DNA of 64,000 nucleotides from an uncultured Woeseiaceae bacterium (GCA_947259985.1 CAMYOJ010000051.1:18121-82120), one strand, 5' to 3'; positions 51,506-61,460 are shown, counted from the stretch's first letter. The notes: a model not told the origin generated them from the letters alone. Numbers and translations: made by a program.

Positions 51506-53032
51506 CTAGAGCTGGCTGTTGGGTACGATCTTCAGCAAGAATGCCTTGAAGCGGAGCCATCGGCTGGCCAGAGGTTCCGACGTCTCGATGACTTCGACGC
51601 CATCGATCTGCCCGCGCCACTGCAGGCGGCCCCGCTCATCGCGCTCGACACGGTAAGCAAGCTCCGGCAATGCGACCAGCAAGCGGTTGGCTAGCTGCTC
51701 TCCCATCTCTGCGGAGTCGACAAGAAGCCCCATCTCGGAATTGATTTCGCGGGAACGCGGGTCGAGATTCAGCGAGCCTACGAACAGCCGCTTCCTGTCG
51801 ATCAGCATCGCCTTCGTGTGCAGCGTCAGCGCTTCGGCATCGCTGTTGCCGGCGCTGGCAACGTCAACGGCGTTGGCGCGCGCCTCGTAGAGCTCAACGC
51901 CGACGTCGAGTACTCTCTTGCGATAGCCTGCATAGCCTGAGTGCACCGCGGTGTGATTATTCGAGGCGAGGGAATTCGTGAGCAGCAGTACGCGTACGCC
52001 TTTATCCGTAATCGACCGCCAGAACTCGACGCCGGCCTTGCCCGGAACGAAGTAGGGCGTGACGACGATCACCTCCTCCTTGGCCTCTTGTATCGCTTTG
52101 GCCAGCTCCTGGACGAGGATCATTTGTTCCATGCCTTTCTTCGACACCAGCTTTTCGGGGTCGTCGGTGATGACTTCCGCGGGCGCAGAGAACAGGTTCC
52201 GCTTGCCGCTTACGAGATCCACGATCAGTTCCGTTTCGATCGCATCGCGATAAACGGAAGCGCCGAGGTCCCACATTTCCTTATCGATCTCTTCACGTGC
52301 CTGTTGCAGGTCCTCTTCATCGAAACGCGACCGGAACGCCTTGATGGGCAGAGAGCGCTCGTGGTTCCAGAAGCTATCGAACTGTTCCGACACATCCGCT
52401 GCGACCGGTCCCAGCGCTATCACGTCGAAGTCCATGAATTCGCCTTCGGGCTTGAGCTCGAAGTATTCGTCCGCGATATTGCGGCCGCCGACGATGGATA
52501 CCTGGTTGTCCGCGATGAACGACTTGTTGTGCATGCGCCGGTTCGCGCGCCGAAAATCGAAGAGAAAGTTTAACGACTTGATACCGAACCGGGATACCGG
52601 GTTGTAGAGTCGCACCTCTATATTCGGGTGCGCATCGATCAGCTCGAGCTCCCTGTCCCTTACCGTCGTGAACACGTCATCAAGCAGGAATCGCACCCGC
52701 ACGCCGCGATCGGCCGCGGCAAGCAGGCTGCCCGCAAAGACCTTCCCGGCCGTGTCGCCTTTCATCAGGAAGTACTGGGCGTCGATTGTCTTTTCGGCGC
52801 GTTCGATAAGCCGCAGGCGGGCGCCGAGACCTTCGGTGCCACGCACCAGCGCGTAGAAACCAGAAGGCCCGGGATTCTCTGCCGTCCATGCCGAAACCGT
52901 CGTCCTGAGAGACGTGTCCTGCTCCTGACTGATCGCCGTACTCGACTCCCTCGGGTAGTCGAATGGCGCCGTGACGCAACCGGTGGTGGCGAGGCTCAGG
53001 CAAAGCAGTAGAATGTGGCAGTACTTGTTCAT
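51506..53032 (-). CDS. Phospholipase D-family lipoprotein, cardiolipin synthase-like (ClsC-type)
   Basis: 508 residues. Lipoprotein signal ILLLCLSLATTGC. Two HKD motifs: RMHNKSFIADNQVSIVGGRNI (first, ~residue 167) and LHTKAMLIDRKRLFVGSLNLDPRS (second, ~residue 392), with GWSVW-like TIDAQYFLMKGDTAGKVF before the first. This pattern fits ClsC/YmdC-type phospholipase D proteins, which transfer phosphatidyl groups to form cardiolipin from phosphatidylethanolamine and phosphatidylglycerol. A periplasmic lipoprotein location is unusual for a cardiolipin synthase, so another phosphodiester substrate remains possible. Its first codons overlap nothing on the plus strand; the acyltransferase gene begins 37 bases away in the other direction. 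Confidence 0.87.
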   Translation of the reverse strand: MNKYCHILLLCLSLATTGCVTAPFDYPRESSTAISQEQDTSLRTTVSAWTAENPGPSGFYALVRGTEGLGARLRLIERAEKTIDAQYFLMKGDTAGKVFAGSLLAAADRGVRVRFLLDDVFTTVRDRELELIDAHPNIEVRLYNPVSRFGIKSLNFLFDFRRANRRMHNKSFIADNQVSIVGGRNIADEYFELKPEGEFMDFDVIALGPVAADVSEQFDSFWNHERSLPIKAFRSRFDEEDLQQAREEIDKEMWDLGASVYRDAIETELIVDLVSGKRNLFSAPAEVITDDPEKLVSKKGMEQMILVQELAKAIQEAKEEVIVVTPYFVPGKAGVEFWRSITDKGVRVLLLTNSLASNNHTAVHSGYAGYRKRVLDVGVELYEARANAVDVASAGNSDAEALTLHTKAMLIDRKRLFVGSLNLDPRSREINSEMGLLVDSAEMGEQLANRLLVALPELAYRVERDERGRLQWRGQIDGVEVIETSEPLASRWLRFKAFLLKIVPNSQL

Positions 53033-53068
53033 GTTGTTCCTTGCCGGGACTCGAGGCGGAATTCACGA

Positions 53069-53674
53069 ATGCTTAGCGCCATCGCGAGGCTGATATTGCG
53101 CATTGGCGGTTGGACGACCGTCGGCGGCATGCCTGACGTCCCGAAAGCGGTCATCATTGCCGCCCCGCACACCTCGAACTGGGACGGCTTCTGGGCGCTA
53201 GTCTACATAATTTCAATTCGGGCAGATATTCACTTCTTTGCGAAGCACTCGCTTTTCTGGTTTCCGCTTAGCACCTTGCTACGCGCACTCGGCTGCATAG
53301 AGCTCGATCGCGAACGTGCCGGCTCCGCCGTCCAACAGGCTATTAGCTGGTTCGACGCTGAGGAGAGTTTTTACTTTGGCCTGGCGCCCGAAGGCTCGCG
53401 CAGGAAGATGCCGGGCTGGAAATCGGGTTTCTACCGCATCGCTCGTGGCGCCGGCGTGCCGGTTTACTTCGGCATGCTCGACTTCGGCAAGCGACGCGTC
53501 GGCATCGGTGGGCACATCGACCCGAGCGGCGACGAGGACGCCGACCTCGAGATTTGCAGGCGTTTTTACGAAGACGTCCAGGGACGGCGGCCCGAGAACA
53601 CGAGCCCCGTCGTGTTCGTGGACCGCACTCGTGCCAGCTCTCCTAACGGCGGTAATTCACCTCGAGACCGATAA
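53069..53674 (+). CDS. 1-acylglycerol-3-phosphate acyltransferase-like protein (PlsC domain)
   Basis: 201 residues from ATG 53069 (MLSAIARLILRIGGW), with AGGCGGA upstream; a longer frame begins in the divergent gene's start region and lacks homology. The acyltransferase motif HxxxxD is HTSNWD in VIIAAPHTSNWDGFWAL; the second motif is APEGSRRKMPGWKSGFYRIA. It transfers an acyl chain to a lysophospholipid or related acceptor at the inner membrane. It is divergent from the phospholipase D-type gene, so a shared role in lipid remodelling is possible. The last 32 bases overlap the 3' end of the convergent TonB receptor gene. Confidence 0.85.
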   Translation: MLSAIARLILRIGGWTTVGGMPDVPKAVIIAAPHTSNWDGFWALVYIISIRADIHFFAKHSLFWFPLSTLLRALGCIELDRERAGSAVQQAISWFDAEESFYFGLAPEGSRRKMPGWKSGFYRIARGAGVPVYFGMLDFGKRRVGIGGHIDPSGDEDADLEICRRFYEDVQGRRPENTSPVVFVDRTRASSPNGGNSPRDR

Positions 53675-55922
53675 CCCGGCCCTTTTGCATCGGGCCTGCG
53701 GTGTAAAGGCCGGAGATCGAGGTCAGGTTGCCCCAGTTCGCTTCGTCCGTGAGATTCTTGCCGTACAGCGAGACCTCCCAGACATCGCCAGGCGCGAACC
53801 AGTTGATGCTCGCGTTGACGCGCTCCTGGTCGTCGAAAATCTCGGTGTTCGAATCATTGTAGGGATGGTCCTCGCGCCAGCTATAGTTGCCCGCGATATT
53901 GAACAGCCCGGCGCTTCCCGCAGGGATATCCCACGAGAATCCGGCGCTGTAGTTCGAGTCCGCGAGCCTCGGCAGATCGTCGCCGAGGACCGGGAAGCCC
54001 AGCACCTGCTCAATCTGGTCAATAAACGGATCTACGCGATCGTACTCGCCATCCTGTAGTCCGATCGATGCGGTGACCGACAGGTTGTCCATGAGCAGCG
54101 CGATGAAGTCTACTTCGACACCCTTGATCGTAACGTCGCCCGCGTTCACGGTCGCCTGCAATACAACGACGTCCGGATCGCCGATGTTCAGCTCACGCTG
54201 AATATCGTCAATCTCGTTATGGAACACGGCAACGTTGAGCCGCATCTTGCCGTCCATGAAATCCGTCTTGACGCCGACTTCGAAGGTATTGTTTTCTTCC
54301 TCCTTGGTGGGACCGGGCGGGATGACATTCGGCTTAGCGTTGCGGAAGTTGAAGCCGCCCGAGCGATATCCCTTCGTCCAGAATCCATAAAGCTGCGAGC
54401 TCTCGGCATAGTTCCACTGGAAGCCCAGCTTGGGCGTCACGTTTTCCCAGTTACCGTTGAGATCATCGAAGTCGCAATCGAAGGTGACCACGTCGTCACA
54501 ACCGCCACCTTCACCACTGATGATGCGGGCATCTTTCGTTTCCTTGGTGTAACGAAGACCGGCGGTAACGGTCATCGTGTCGTTTAGGTGGTAATCGTTG
54601 CTCCAGAAAAGGCCGAAGTTGTCGCTTTCCATGTCGCCGCCGAGTGCGCGTGTAATCGCCGCCTGTATGTAGCGACCTTCCCGGTAGTGCATGGTCTGAT
54701 CGAAGTAGTAGGCACCAATCGTCGCTTCCCACTTTTCGGAGAACGAGCCCGCCCAGCGGAGCTCGTTACTCCATTGGCGCTGGTCCGTGAAGCCCGGCAC
54801 CGAGAACAGCGGGAAGTAGACGCCATCGATGTCCGTCGCGGAATCGGCGTCGACGCGGCGCATGCCAAAGATATTGGTCACCGTGCCGTTGCCGACTTCG
54901 GCGACATTGAGTTCGAGCACGCCCTGCGCCCAATCCATGTCGGTAAAGCCAAGCTCGTCGGCGGAGGTCGTGAACTCGCTGATGCTCGCGGCCGACCCCA
55001 GGCGCTGGGCGGTGACGTCGGACCAGATCGCGCCGTCGCCCTCGGAGCTGCCCGATTCGATACTCAGGTAGATCTCGGTCCGGTCGTTAACGTCCCAGGT
55101 CAACGATGGCCGAATGAACTTGGTCTCCATTTTGCCGACGTCGCTGCGTAACGCGGGCTCGATGTAGAAACTCTGGATCGGGTACGGCGCGGGCGCGTAT
55201 GGGAATATCGCCCCCGGCGGCACCGACGTGTCCGGCGTGAAGTCCTGGTTGACGTTGTCGAAATAGCCGTCGTCGTCGTCGTAATAGGCAACGACCTTGG
55301 CGGCGAAGTTGTCACCGAAGATCGGGCCCTCGATCGCTACTGAGACATTGTATTGGTCCTCGTCGGTGGCACCGACGCGCATGCGCGTGCCAAATTCGCC
55401 CGTTGGCCGTGCATTACGGAGAATGACCGCCCCGCCCGTCACATTTCGACCGAATAACAGGCCCTGTGGTCCACGCAGGACTTCGATGCTTTCGAGGTCG
55501 AAGGTGTCGATCACTACGCCAAAGGTCGATCCGAGGTAGAGCCCGTCAACGAATACGCCGACCGTCGGGTCGACGGACGGGATCGAGCTGTTGATACCCT
55601 GGCCCCTGATCGAAAAATTCTGCACGCCCGGAAATGTGCCAACCGCCTCGAGTTGCACATTCGGCATGAGATAGCTCAAATCGTCGAGTTTCTTGACGAA
55701 CAGCGCGTCGATCTGCTCGGGGCCGAAGGCCGTTACCGCGACTGGCACCTCCTGTACAGACTCGGCAGAACTCTTCTTTCGCGCGGTCGTTACGATCTCG
55801 TCAAACAGGGCGCCCGCCGCGCCTTCCTGGGCAACTGCAGCGCCGGGTAAGCCAAGGCACGTCGCTGCGACGATGCCCGCAAAACTCAAATTCAAGGTAG
55901 CAATGGTTTTACTGATAGACAC
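53643..55922 (-). CDS. TonB-dependent outer-membrane receptor (second)
   Basis: 759 residues from a GTG start. Signal peptide (LSFAGIVAATCLGLPGAAVA-QE) then a TonB box-like DEIVTTARKK, plug with SVQEVPVAVTAFGPEQIDAL, SIRGQGINSSIPSVDPTVGVFVDGLYLG and IEVLRGPQGLLFGRNVTGGAV, and a 22-strand barrel ending KGRVIGLEVNYRR. The plug is of the type common in marine and sphingomonad-like receptors of unknown substrate. The last residue is Arg rather than Phe. No transporter or regulator is adjacent, so the ligand cannot be guessed. Confidence 0.92.
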   Translation of the reverse strand: MSISKTIATLNLSFAGIVAATCLGLPGAAVAQEGAAGALFDEIVTTARKKSSAESVQEVPVAVTAFGPEQIDALFVKKLDDLSYLMPNVQLEAVGTFPGVQNFSIRGQGINSSIPSVDPTVGVFVDGLYLGSTFGVVIDTFDLESIEVLRGPQGLLFGRNVTGGAVILRNARPTGEFGTRMRVGATDEDQYNVSVAIEGPIFGDNFAAKVVAYYDDDDGYFDNVNQDFTPDTSVPPGAIFPYAPAPYPIQSFYIEPALRSDVGKMETKFIRPSLTWDVNDRTEIYLSIESGSSEGDGAIWSDVTAQRLGSAASISEFTTSADELGFTDMDWAQGVLELNVAEVGNGTVTNIFGMRRVDADSATDIDGVYFPLFSVPGFTDQRQWSNELRWAGSFSEKWEATIGAYYFDQTMHYREGRYIQAAITRALGGDMESDNFGLFWSNDYHLNDTMTVTAGLRYTKETKDARIISGEGGGCDDVVTFDCDFDDLNGNWENVTPKLGFQWNYAESSQLYGFWTKGYRSGGFNFRNAKPNVIPPGPTKEEENNTFEVGVKTDFMDGKMRLNVAVFHNEIDDIQRELNIGDPDVVVLQATVNAGDVTIKGVEVDFIALLMDNLSVTASIGLQDGEYDRVDPFIDQIEQVLGFPVLGDDLPRLADSNYSAGFSWDIPAGSAGLFNIAGNYSWREDHPYNDSNTEIFDDQERVNASINWFAPGDVWEVSLYGKNLTDEANWGNLTSISGLYTAGPMQKGRVIGLEVNYRR

Positions 55923-56014
55923 GATAACCCCCCAGTCTCGCGTTTTATGTCACTCCGAGCATACTGCTGTGCGGGCGCGGTGCCAACTGCGCCGACTGTA
56001 TATAGAATGCCGGG

Positions 56015-56716
56015 ATGTCATCCGAATCCCCCGAACGTCGCACCATCCGGAGTTTCGTCCGTCGCAGCGGACGGCTAACGCCATCACAACAACGTGCGTT
56101 GACAGAGCTCTGGCCCGAATATGGCGTGGACTACGAAGCCCAGACGCGCAAACTCGATTCGCTGTTCGAGCGGAGCGCGCCTGTCGTACTCGAGATCGGG
56201 TTCGGCAATGGCGAGACGCTCGTACAGCAGGCGGCGGCAAACCCTGGTCTCAACTTCCTCGGCATCGAGGTTCACGAACCCGGCGTGGGCCACTGCCTGC
56301 TCAAAGCCCGCGATGCTGGTATCAGCAACCTGCGCCTGATCATGCACGATGCGATCGAGGTGCTGACCCGGCAGATCCCGCCGCTGTCTTTGCAGCGCGT
56401 CAACATCTACTTTCCGGACCCCTGGCCCAAGAAGCGACACCACAAACGGCGCATGCTCCAGCCGGCATTTCTCGAGCTCGTTTATTCGCGACTTCTTCCG
56501 GACGGCGCCCTCCACATCGCGACCGACTGGGCCAACTACGCCGAACACATTGACGAGTTGTTCGCGGCCAGTACCCTGTTCGCCTGCGACGAACGGCGCG
56601 AACACGGCGGCGAAGCGCCGATGGACCGCCCACAAACCAAGTTCGAGCGACGCGGCCTCAGGAAGGGTCACCGTATTTATGACTGGCGCTTCGCGAAAAG
56701 CCCCAATAACGATTAA
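56015..56716 (+). CDS. trmB: tRNA (guanine-N7-)-methyltransferase
   Basis: 233 residues. IRSFVRRSGRLTPSQQRALTELWPEYGVD is the TrmB start; the S-adenosylmethionine motif is VLEIGFGNGETLV, and VNIYFPDPWPKKRHHKRR is the diagnostic catalytic segment. The C-terminus ends KFERRGLRKGHRIYDWRF. It makes m7G46 in tRNA variable loops. No obvious operon partner. Confidence 0.95.
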   Translation: MSSESPERRTIRSFVRRSGRLTPSQQRALTELWPEYGVDYEAQTRKLDSLFERSAPVVLEIGFGNGETLVQQAAANPGLNFLGIEVHEPGVGHCLLKARDAGISNLRLIMHDAIEVLTRQIPPLSLQRVNIYFPDPWPKKRHHKRRMLQPAFLELVYSRLLPDGALHIATDWANYAEHIDELFAASTLFACDERREHGGEAPMDRPQTKFERRGLRKGHRIYDWRFAKSPNND

Positions 56717-56786
56717 ATCCTTGCGCTTCCGCTCACGTCTTCTATAAGTAGTAGTAGGTGTTTCTGTTTGGTGGAGGATTCTTTCG

Positions 56787-57077
56787 GTGGCCGTACAAAC
56801 TCCCGTAATAGGGCAGTGGTTCCGCAGGCCCAACGGGACGCTGTTCGAGGTGGTGGCTATCGACGATGCCAGCGCTACCGTGGAAGTGCAGCAGTTTGAC
56901 GGCACGATCGATGAATTCGACATCGATGCCTGGCCGAAGCTGTTGCTAATTGAGGCACCAGCACCCGAGGACTGGACCGGCTCGCTGGATATGGATCCCG
57001 AGGACTACGTCGGCAAGAAGGACAAGGAACAACCGATCGGCTACCAGGACCCGCTGTCGTTCCTCGACAAGCTCTGA
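56787..57077 (+). CDS. Small acidic conserved protein (DUF6763-like)
   Basis: 96 residues from GTG 56787, with GGAGG 10 bases upstream. VIGQWFRRPNGTLFEVVAIDDASATVEVQQFDGTIDEFDIDAWPKL is a small beta-barrel-like motif, and the rest is acidic (DMDPEDYVGKKDKEQ). I associate it with DUF6763, found in gammaproteobacteria, with limited certainty. Function unknown. It is followed 3 bases later by a long palindrome. Confidence 0.75.
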   Translation: MAVQTPVIGQWFRRPNGTLFEVVAIDDASATVEVQQFDGTIDEFDIDAWPKLLLIEAPAPEDWTGSLDMDPEDYVGKKDKEQPIGYQDPLSFLDKL

Positions 57078-57080
57078 AGA

Positions 57081-57131
57081 ATTAAAGGGACAGTTTACTA
57101 AATTACTAATTTAGTAAACTGTCCCTTTAAT
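57081..57131. repeat. Perfect 25-bp-arm palindrome (REP/MITE-like) with 1-base centre
   Basis: Bases 57081-57105 and 57107-57131 are exact reverse complements; only base 57106 is unpaired. The arms begin ATTAAAGGGACAG, and the palindrome is followed by a related TTGTCCCCTTAATT, so the motif is partly repeated outward. It resembles the AATTAAGGGGACAG-type palindromes found with REP-associated tyrosine transposases. It could also act as a bidirectional terminator between the convergent small gene and the Rieske gene. Confidence 0.8.
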
Positions 57132-57153
57132 TTGTCCCCTTAATTCCGCCTAA

Positions 57154-57513
57154 TTACATGGACTGAGGACCGGTGACGTAGACGATGCCATCGCGCACCG
57201 CCACGTCGACTTTCCTGAGCGTGCGGCCTGAACCAGGCCCTGTGAAGCAGTAACCCGTTTCGATTTCATAGGTCGCGCCGTGCGAGGCGCAGATGATGGC
57301 TGACTTGTCCTTCGTCAGGAAGCGGTCGGGCGACCAGTTCAGCGGGTGACCGACGTGCACGCAGAAATTCTGGTAGGCGTAGAGGTCGTCACCCTTGCGC
57401 ACTACGAATCCCCGGAACGGCCAGTCGCCATCGCCAATGGCGAATTCGCGGCAGCCCGGGTCGTCTATCTCGTCGAGCCGCCCGACCGCGATTTCCTGGC
57501 TTGAACCGGTCAA
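57154..57513 (-). CDS. Rieske [2Fe-2S] ferredoxin-like protein
   Basis: 119 residues if begun at TTG 57513, which overlaps the ampG stop; a frame-open ATG at 57582 would add 23 residues encoded within ampG. Cluster ligands are in CVHVGH and CASHGATYEIETGYC, the CxH-CxxH spacing of Rieske ferredoxins. FRGFVVRKGDDLYAYQNFC is the usual lead-in. Such small soluble proteins deliver electrons to oxygenases or act in unknown redox steps. It follows ampG closely, but no functional link is evident. Confidence 0.82.
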   Translation of the reverse strand: MTGSSQEIAVGRLDEIDDPGCREFAIGDGDWPFRGFVVRKGDDLYAYQNFCVHVGHPLNWSPDRFLTKDKSAIICASHGATYEIETGYCFTGPGSGRTLRKVDVAVRDGIVYVTGPQSM

Positions 57514-58770
57514 GACTCCGGCTCGTTCCACGGCGCTACTTTGAATAGCAGCAACATGCCCGGCGCGGCAAGCACGGTACACAGAAGAAAGAAGTTGGTC
57601 CAGCCGACCTGTTCGACGATGACGCCCGTGACGGCATTGGCGAAAACGCGTGGCACCGACGCGAGCGCCGTAAACAGTGCGAGCTGGGTGGCCGCGAACG
57701 CCGGATTGGTCGTTCTAGCCATGAATGCAATGAGTGCGGCCGAGCCGAGACCGACTCCAAGATATTCGAACGCCACCACGATACCGAGCATCCAGGGGTT
57801 CGGGCCGATATCCGACAGCAATGCGAAACCGAGAATACTGACGATCTGCACAACACCGAATAACCAGAGAGCCCTGTTGATCGAGACCTTGACCATGATC
57901 AGTCCGCCGACTATGCCGCCGACGATTGCGGCGATCAGGCCGGCGGTCTTCGCAATTGCCCCGATCTGCGTCAGCGTGAAGCCGACATCGATGAAGAACG
58001 GCGACTGCAAGGCGGTTGCCATGTTGTCGCCGAGTTTATAGAGAAACAGGAATGCGAGAACCAGCAGCGCGGGCGCGAGTCCGGCACGGCCGATGAAGTC
58101 GCGAAACGGGTCGATGACGGCATCGCGCATCGTTTTCGGCGGCGTCGGATCGGCGATGGCCTCATCGATGACCAGCGTCATTATGATGCCTACAAACATG
58201 AAAGCCGCGATGATGATAAACACGATGTGCCATGCGAAATGATCGGCGAGTATGAACCCGAGCGCGCCCGGCACGAGGCCGGAAAGTCGGTAGGCTTGCA
58301 CGTGAATGGCGTTACCGAGGCCAAGCTCCACGTCGGGCAGCAGCTCCCGTCGGTATGCATCGAGAACGATGTCCTGGCTGGCGCTGAAGAACGCAACCGC
58401 GGCGGACAGATAGGCGACGGTCCACAGATTGAGGTCGGGCTTGATAAAGCCCATCACGCTCATGGATACGAGCAGCAAGAGCTGCGTCAGCAGCATCCAG
58501 CCGCGACGATGGCCGAGGAACGGCAACGTGAAGCGGTCCATGACTGGCGACCACAGGAATTTCCACGTGTACGGAAACTGCACCAGCGCGAAGAAACCGA
58601 TCTCCGCGAGGCCTACACCTTCGACGCGGAGCCAGCCGGGAATGGAACAGCACGTAGAGTGGCAGACCCGAGGTGAACCCCGTGAATATGCAGATCAGCA
58701 TGCGCCGGTTGAGGACTGCCTCCCTGAACGTCTCCCGACGCTTTCGCGCTGCAGAGATGTCAGCCGCCAT
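57510..58770 (-). pseudogene. ampG: AmpG-type muropeptide permease (MFS), frameshifted
   Basis: The first frame starts at ATG 58770, overlapping the xthA stop: NRRMLICIFTGFTSGLPLYVL is the AmpG N-terminus. It leaves homology after LYVLF. In the next frame homology resumes with IPGWLRVEGVGLAEIGFFALVQFPYTWKFLWSPVMDRF and runs through about 11 more membrane helices to 57510. The break is between ~58640 and 58656, one base extra or two missing. AmpG carries GlcNAc-anhydroMurNAc peptides into the cytoplasm for cell-wall recycling. If real, the lesion removes the permease; otherwise it is a single indel in the assembly. Confidence 0.85.
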
Positions 58771-59542
58771 TGGACCAGCTGTAGTCCATAATCAACGGCG
58801 CGTGGTCCGAGAACCTCTGGTCCCTGTAAATGTCGGTGCGCATGACTTTGTCAGCGAGCCCCGGTGTAACGACCTGGTAATCGATGCGCCACCCGACGTT
58901 GTTGTCCCAGGCGCGTCCGCGATTGGACCACCATGTGTACTGCTCGGGCTCCTGCTCGATCGTCCGGAATGCGTCGACCCAGCCGTACTCGCCGAACACC
59001 TTGTCGAGCCAGGCACGTTCCTCGGGCAGGCATCCCGAGTTCTTCTGGTTTTGTTTCCAGTTCTTGATGTCGCCTTCCTTGTGCACGATGTTCCAGTCGC
59101 CGCAAATAATGTATTCCGAACGGCGCCTCTTGAGTTGCTTCAGGTGATCGGCGAAAGAGTCCATGCAACGGTACTTGGCGAGCTGGCGCTCGTCCTTCGA
59201 TGAGCCCGACGGCAAGTACAGGGACACGACACTGATTCCGTCGAGCTGCACCTCCAGGTAGCGACCTTCATTGTCGAACTCGGCATCGCCGTAACCGTGG
59301 ACGACCTTCTTCGGTTCGTGGCGCGTGTAGATGGCCGTGCCACTGTAGCCTTTCTTTTCAGCGTCCTCGTAATAACAGTGATAACCCTGCGGCGAGAATA
59401 CGTCGTCCGCAAGCTGGTGAACCTGTGCCTTGGTCTCCTGGATACAGATCACATCGGCATCCTGCGCCTGCATCCAGTCGAAAAAACCCTTGCGGGCGGC
59501 GGCCCGAATGCCGTTGGCATTCAGGCTGATAACGCGAAACAA
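58760..59542 (-). CDS. xthA: Exodeoxyribonuclease III
   Basis: 260 residues. [39 protein letters not shown] is the standard start with the metal-binding Glu in QETKA. Active-site blocks: [21 protein letters not shown] and [10 protein letters not shown]. It removes damaged 3' ends and cuts at abasic sites in base-excision repair. The last bases of the gene carry the ATG of ampG, so the two are probably cotranscribed. It is divergent from pyrE across 59 bases. Confidence 0.95.
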   Translation of the reverse strand: MFRVISLNANGIRAAARKGFFDWMQAQDADVICIQETKAQVHQLADDVFSPQGYHCYYEDAEKKGYSGTAIYTRHEPKKVVHGYGDAEFDNEGRYLEVQLDGISVVSLYLPSGSSKDERQLAKYRCMDSFADHLKQLKRRRSEYIICGDWNIVHKEGDIKNWKQNQKNSGCLPEERAWLDKVFGEYGWVDAFRTIEQEPEQYTWWSNRGRAWDNNVGWRIDYQVVTPGLADKVMRTDIYRDQRFSDHAPLIMDYSWSNGG

Positions 59543-59601
59543 ATCCTGTCTCCTATGTCATACTTCGTCACGTCGCGGACATAATACAGAAGACCAATCG
59601 T

Positions 59602-60249
59602 ATGCGTGGCTACAAGAGAGAATTCATCGAACTGGCGCTGGAACTGGGTGTCCTGCGCTTCGGCGAATTTACGCTCAAGTCGGGACGCGTGAGCCCCTAC
59701 TTCTTCAATGCCGGCCTCTTCAATACGGGCTACGCTGCAGCAAAACTGGGTCGTTTCTATGCTTCAGCGATCGCAGAATCACGTGTGCGTTTCGACATGT
59801 TGTTCGGGCCAGCCTACAAGGGCATCCCGCTCGCCGCGCTGGCGGCTGCCTCCCTGGCCGAGCATCATGACATCGACGTGCCTTACAGCTTCAATCGCAA
59901 GGAAACCAAGGCGCACGGCGAAGGTGGCAGCGTTGTTGGTGCGCCGCTGTCGGGCGATATCCTGATTATCGACGACGTTATCACGGCGGGCACGGCCGTT
60001 CGCGAGGCCTACCAGATCATTTCAGGCGCGGGCGCGCAGATTGCGGGTCTCGTCATTTCTCTCGATCGCCAGGAGCGGGGTCAGGGCCCCCATTCGGCCG
60101 TCCAGGAACTGAAACAAACCCTCGGAATCCCGGTCATAAGCATTGTGCAACTCGATGATCTGATAGATATTCTCGAGGAATCCTCCGAGTACGAGCAGTA
60201 CCTGCAGCCCGTGCTCGACTATCGCAAGCAGTACGGTGTCATCTCGTAA
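59602..60249 (+). CDS. pyrE: Orotate phosphoribosyltransferase
   Basis: 215 residues. [59 protein letters not shown] and the PRPP loop [17 protein letters not shown] are all present in order. It converts orotate and PRPP to OMP in pyrimidine synthesis. Placement near dut, coaBC and radC is the usual cluster in gammaproteobacteria. Confidence 0.96.
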   Translation: MRGYKREFIELALELGVLRFGEFTLKSGRVSPYFFNAGLFNTGYAAAKLGRFYASAIAESRVRFDMLFGPAYKGIPLAALAAASLAEHHDIDVPYSFNRKETKAHGEGGSVVGAPLSGDILIIDDVITAGTAVREAYQIISGAGAQIAGLVISLDRQERGQGPHSAVQELKQTLGIPVISIVQLDDLIDILEESSEYEQYLQPVLDYRKQYGVIS

Positions 60250-60363
60250 GTTATTGATTTTTAGTGGCAGCCAGGCAGTTTACAGAATCCGCCGACAGTA
60301 CTAAGCTGAAATAACGAGAACCAGTCCCGGATGCGGGCTTGCATTTGCTGGCATATTCGATCC

Positions 60364-60984
60364 ATGCAGAAATTGACTCTCATACTCATTATCGCGTCCC
60401 TGGCACCTTTCGCTGTCTCGGCAGATGAAGCCAGGGTGTACAAGTGGGTCGACGAAGACGGTGTCGTCCACTACGGCGACAGCATCCCGGCACGCTACGC
60501 CGAGCTGCCCAAGGAAATCGTCAATGACCATGGCGTGACCGTCGACAACCTCGCAGGTAAGAAGACGGAAGAAGAGCTCGAGGCCGAGCGCGTCGAACAG
60601 GAACGGCTGGCCGCGATCGAACTCGAGCGCCGCGCCGACCGCGCCCTGCTTGCGACCTACCTGTCCGTTGACGAAATCCTCATGCATCGCGACCGCCGCG
60701 TTGAACTATTCCAGGCGCAGGCGCGCGTTACCGAACTCTATTTGAGAAACCTCGAAAGGCGCATGCACAAGCTCCGCACCGAGGCTGCAAGTTTCCAGCC
60801 TTACAGCGAGAACCCCGATGCGCCGATGATTAGCGAGGACCTTGCCGAAGATATTAGCGAAACCAAGGCGGTCATCGCCCGACACGAGGGCAATCTCGCC
60901 AAGTACAAACAAAACGAACAACAAATCATCGCGCGCTTTGACAACGATATTTCGCGCTTCAAGGTGCTGAAAGGAATCCAGTAA
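60364..60984 (+). CDS. DUF4124 domain protein with long coiled coil
   Basis: 206 residues from ATG 60364; the frame opens earlier but upstream residues are not signal-like. Signal peptide LTLILIIASLAPFAVSA-DE. DUF4124 motif VYKWVDEDGVVHYGDSIPARYAELPKE, then a charged coiled coil (EEELEAERVEQERLAAIELERRADRALL and later VTELYLRNLERRMHKLRTE). It belongs to the DUF4124 group also found at 4260 and 33469, but its tail is not similar to theirs. Function unknown. Confidence 0.88.
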   Translation: MQKLTLILIIASLAPFAVSADEARVYKWVDEDGVVHYGDSIPARYAELPKEIVNDHGVTVDNLAGKKTEEELEAERVEQERLAAIELERRADRALLATYLSVDEILMHRDRRVELFQAQARVTELYLRNLERRMHKLRTEAASFQPYSENPDAPMISEDLAEDISETKAVIARHEGNLAKYKQNEQQIIARFDNDISRFKVLKGIQ

Positions 60985-60991
60985 GCGCCGC

Positions 60992-61447
60992 TCAGCCCGT
61001 GCCCGAGTGGCCGAACCCGCCTGCGCCCCTGTTGCTCGTGTCGAACTCTTCGACGACGCTGAATTCGACCTGCTCAACCGGAACGAAAACCATCTGCGCG
61101 ATGCGTTCGGCGGGCTTGACTTCATAGCTCTGCGAGCCGCGGTTCCAGCACGAAATGAACACCTGCCCCTGGTAGTCCGAATCGATCAGTCCTGTCAGGT
61201 TACCAAGTACGAGGCCGTGCTTGTGGCCCAGCCCTGATCGCGGTAACAGCACCGCCGCGAGACCGGGGTCGGCCACGTGAATAGCCAGCCCGGTAGGCAC
61301 GAGTACGGTCTCGCCTGGCGCCACCGTGACCGGCTCGTCAATGCAGGCCCGCATATCGAGACCGGCGGAGCCATCCGTCGCGTAATGCGGCAGCGGGATC
61401 GTGTCCCCGACCCGCGGGTCGAGAATCTTGAGTTCTATCGATCGCAA
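60992..61447 (-). CDS. dut: dUTP diphosphatase
   Basis: 151 residues from TTG 61447, with AAGGA ~10 bases upstream; the frame continues upstream through coaBC and such longer forms are rejected. [27 protein letters not shown] (motif 1), [28 protein letters not shown] (motifs 2 and 3), [10 protein letters not shown] (motif 4) and [12 protein letters not shown] (motif 5) are complete. It hydrolyses dUTP to dUMP. Starts 13 bases after coaBC; the two are cotranscribed. Confidence 0.95.
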   Translation of the reverse strand: MRSIELKILDPRVGDTIPLPHYATDGSAGLDMRACIDEPVTVAPGETVLVPTGLAIHVADPGLAAVLLPRSGLGHKHGLVLGNLTGLIDSDYQGQVFISCWNRGSQSYEVKPAERIAQMVFVPVEQVEFSVVEEFDTSNRGAGGFGHSGTG

Positions 61448-61460
61448 GTTCTGGTGTCCT

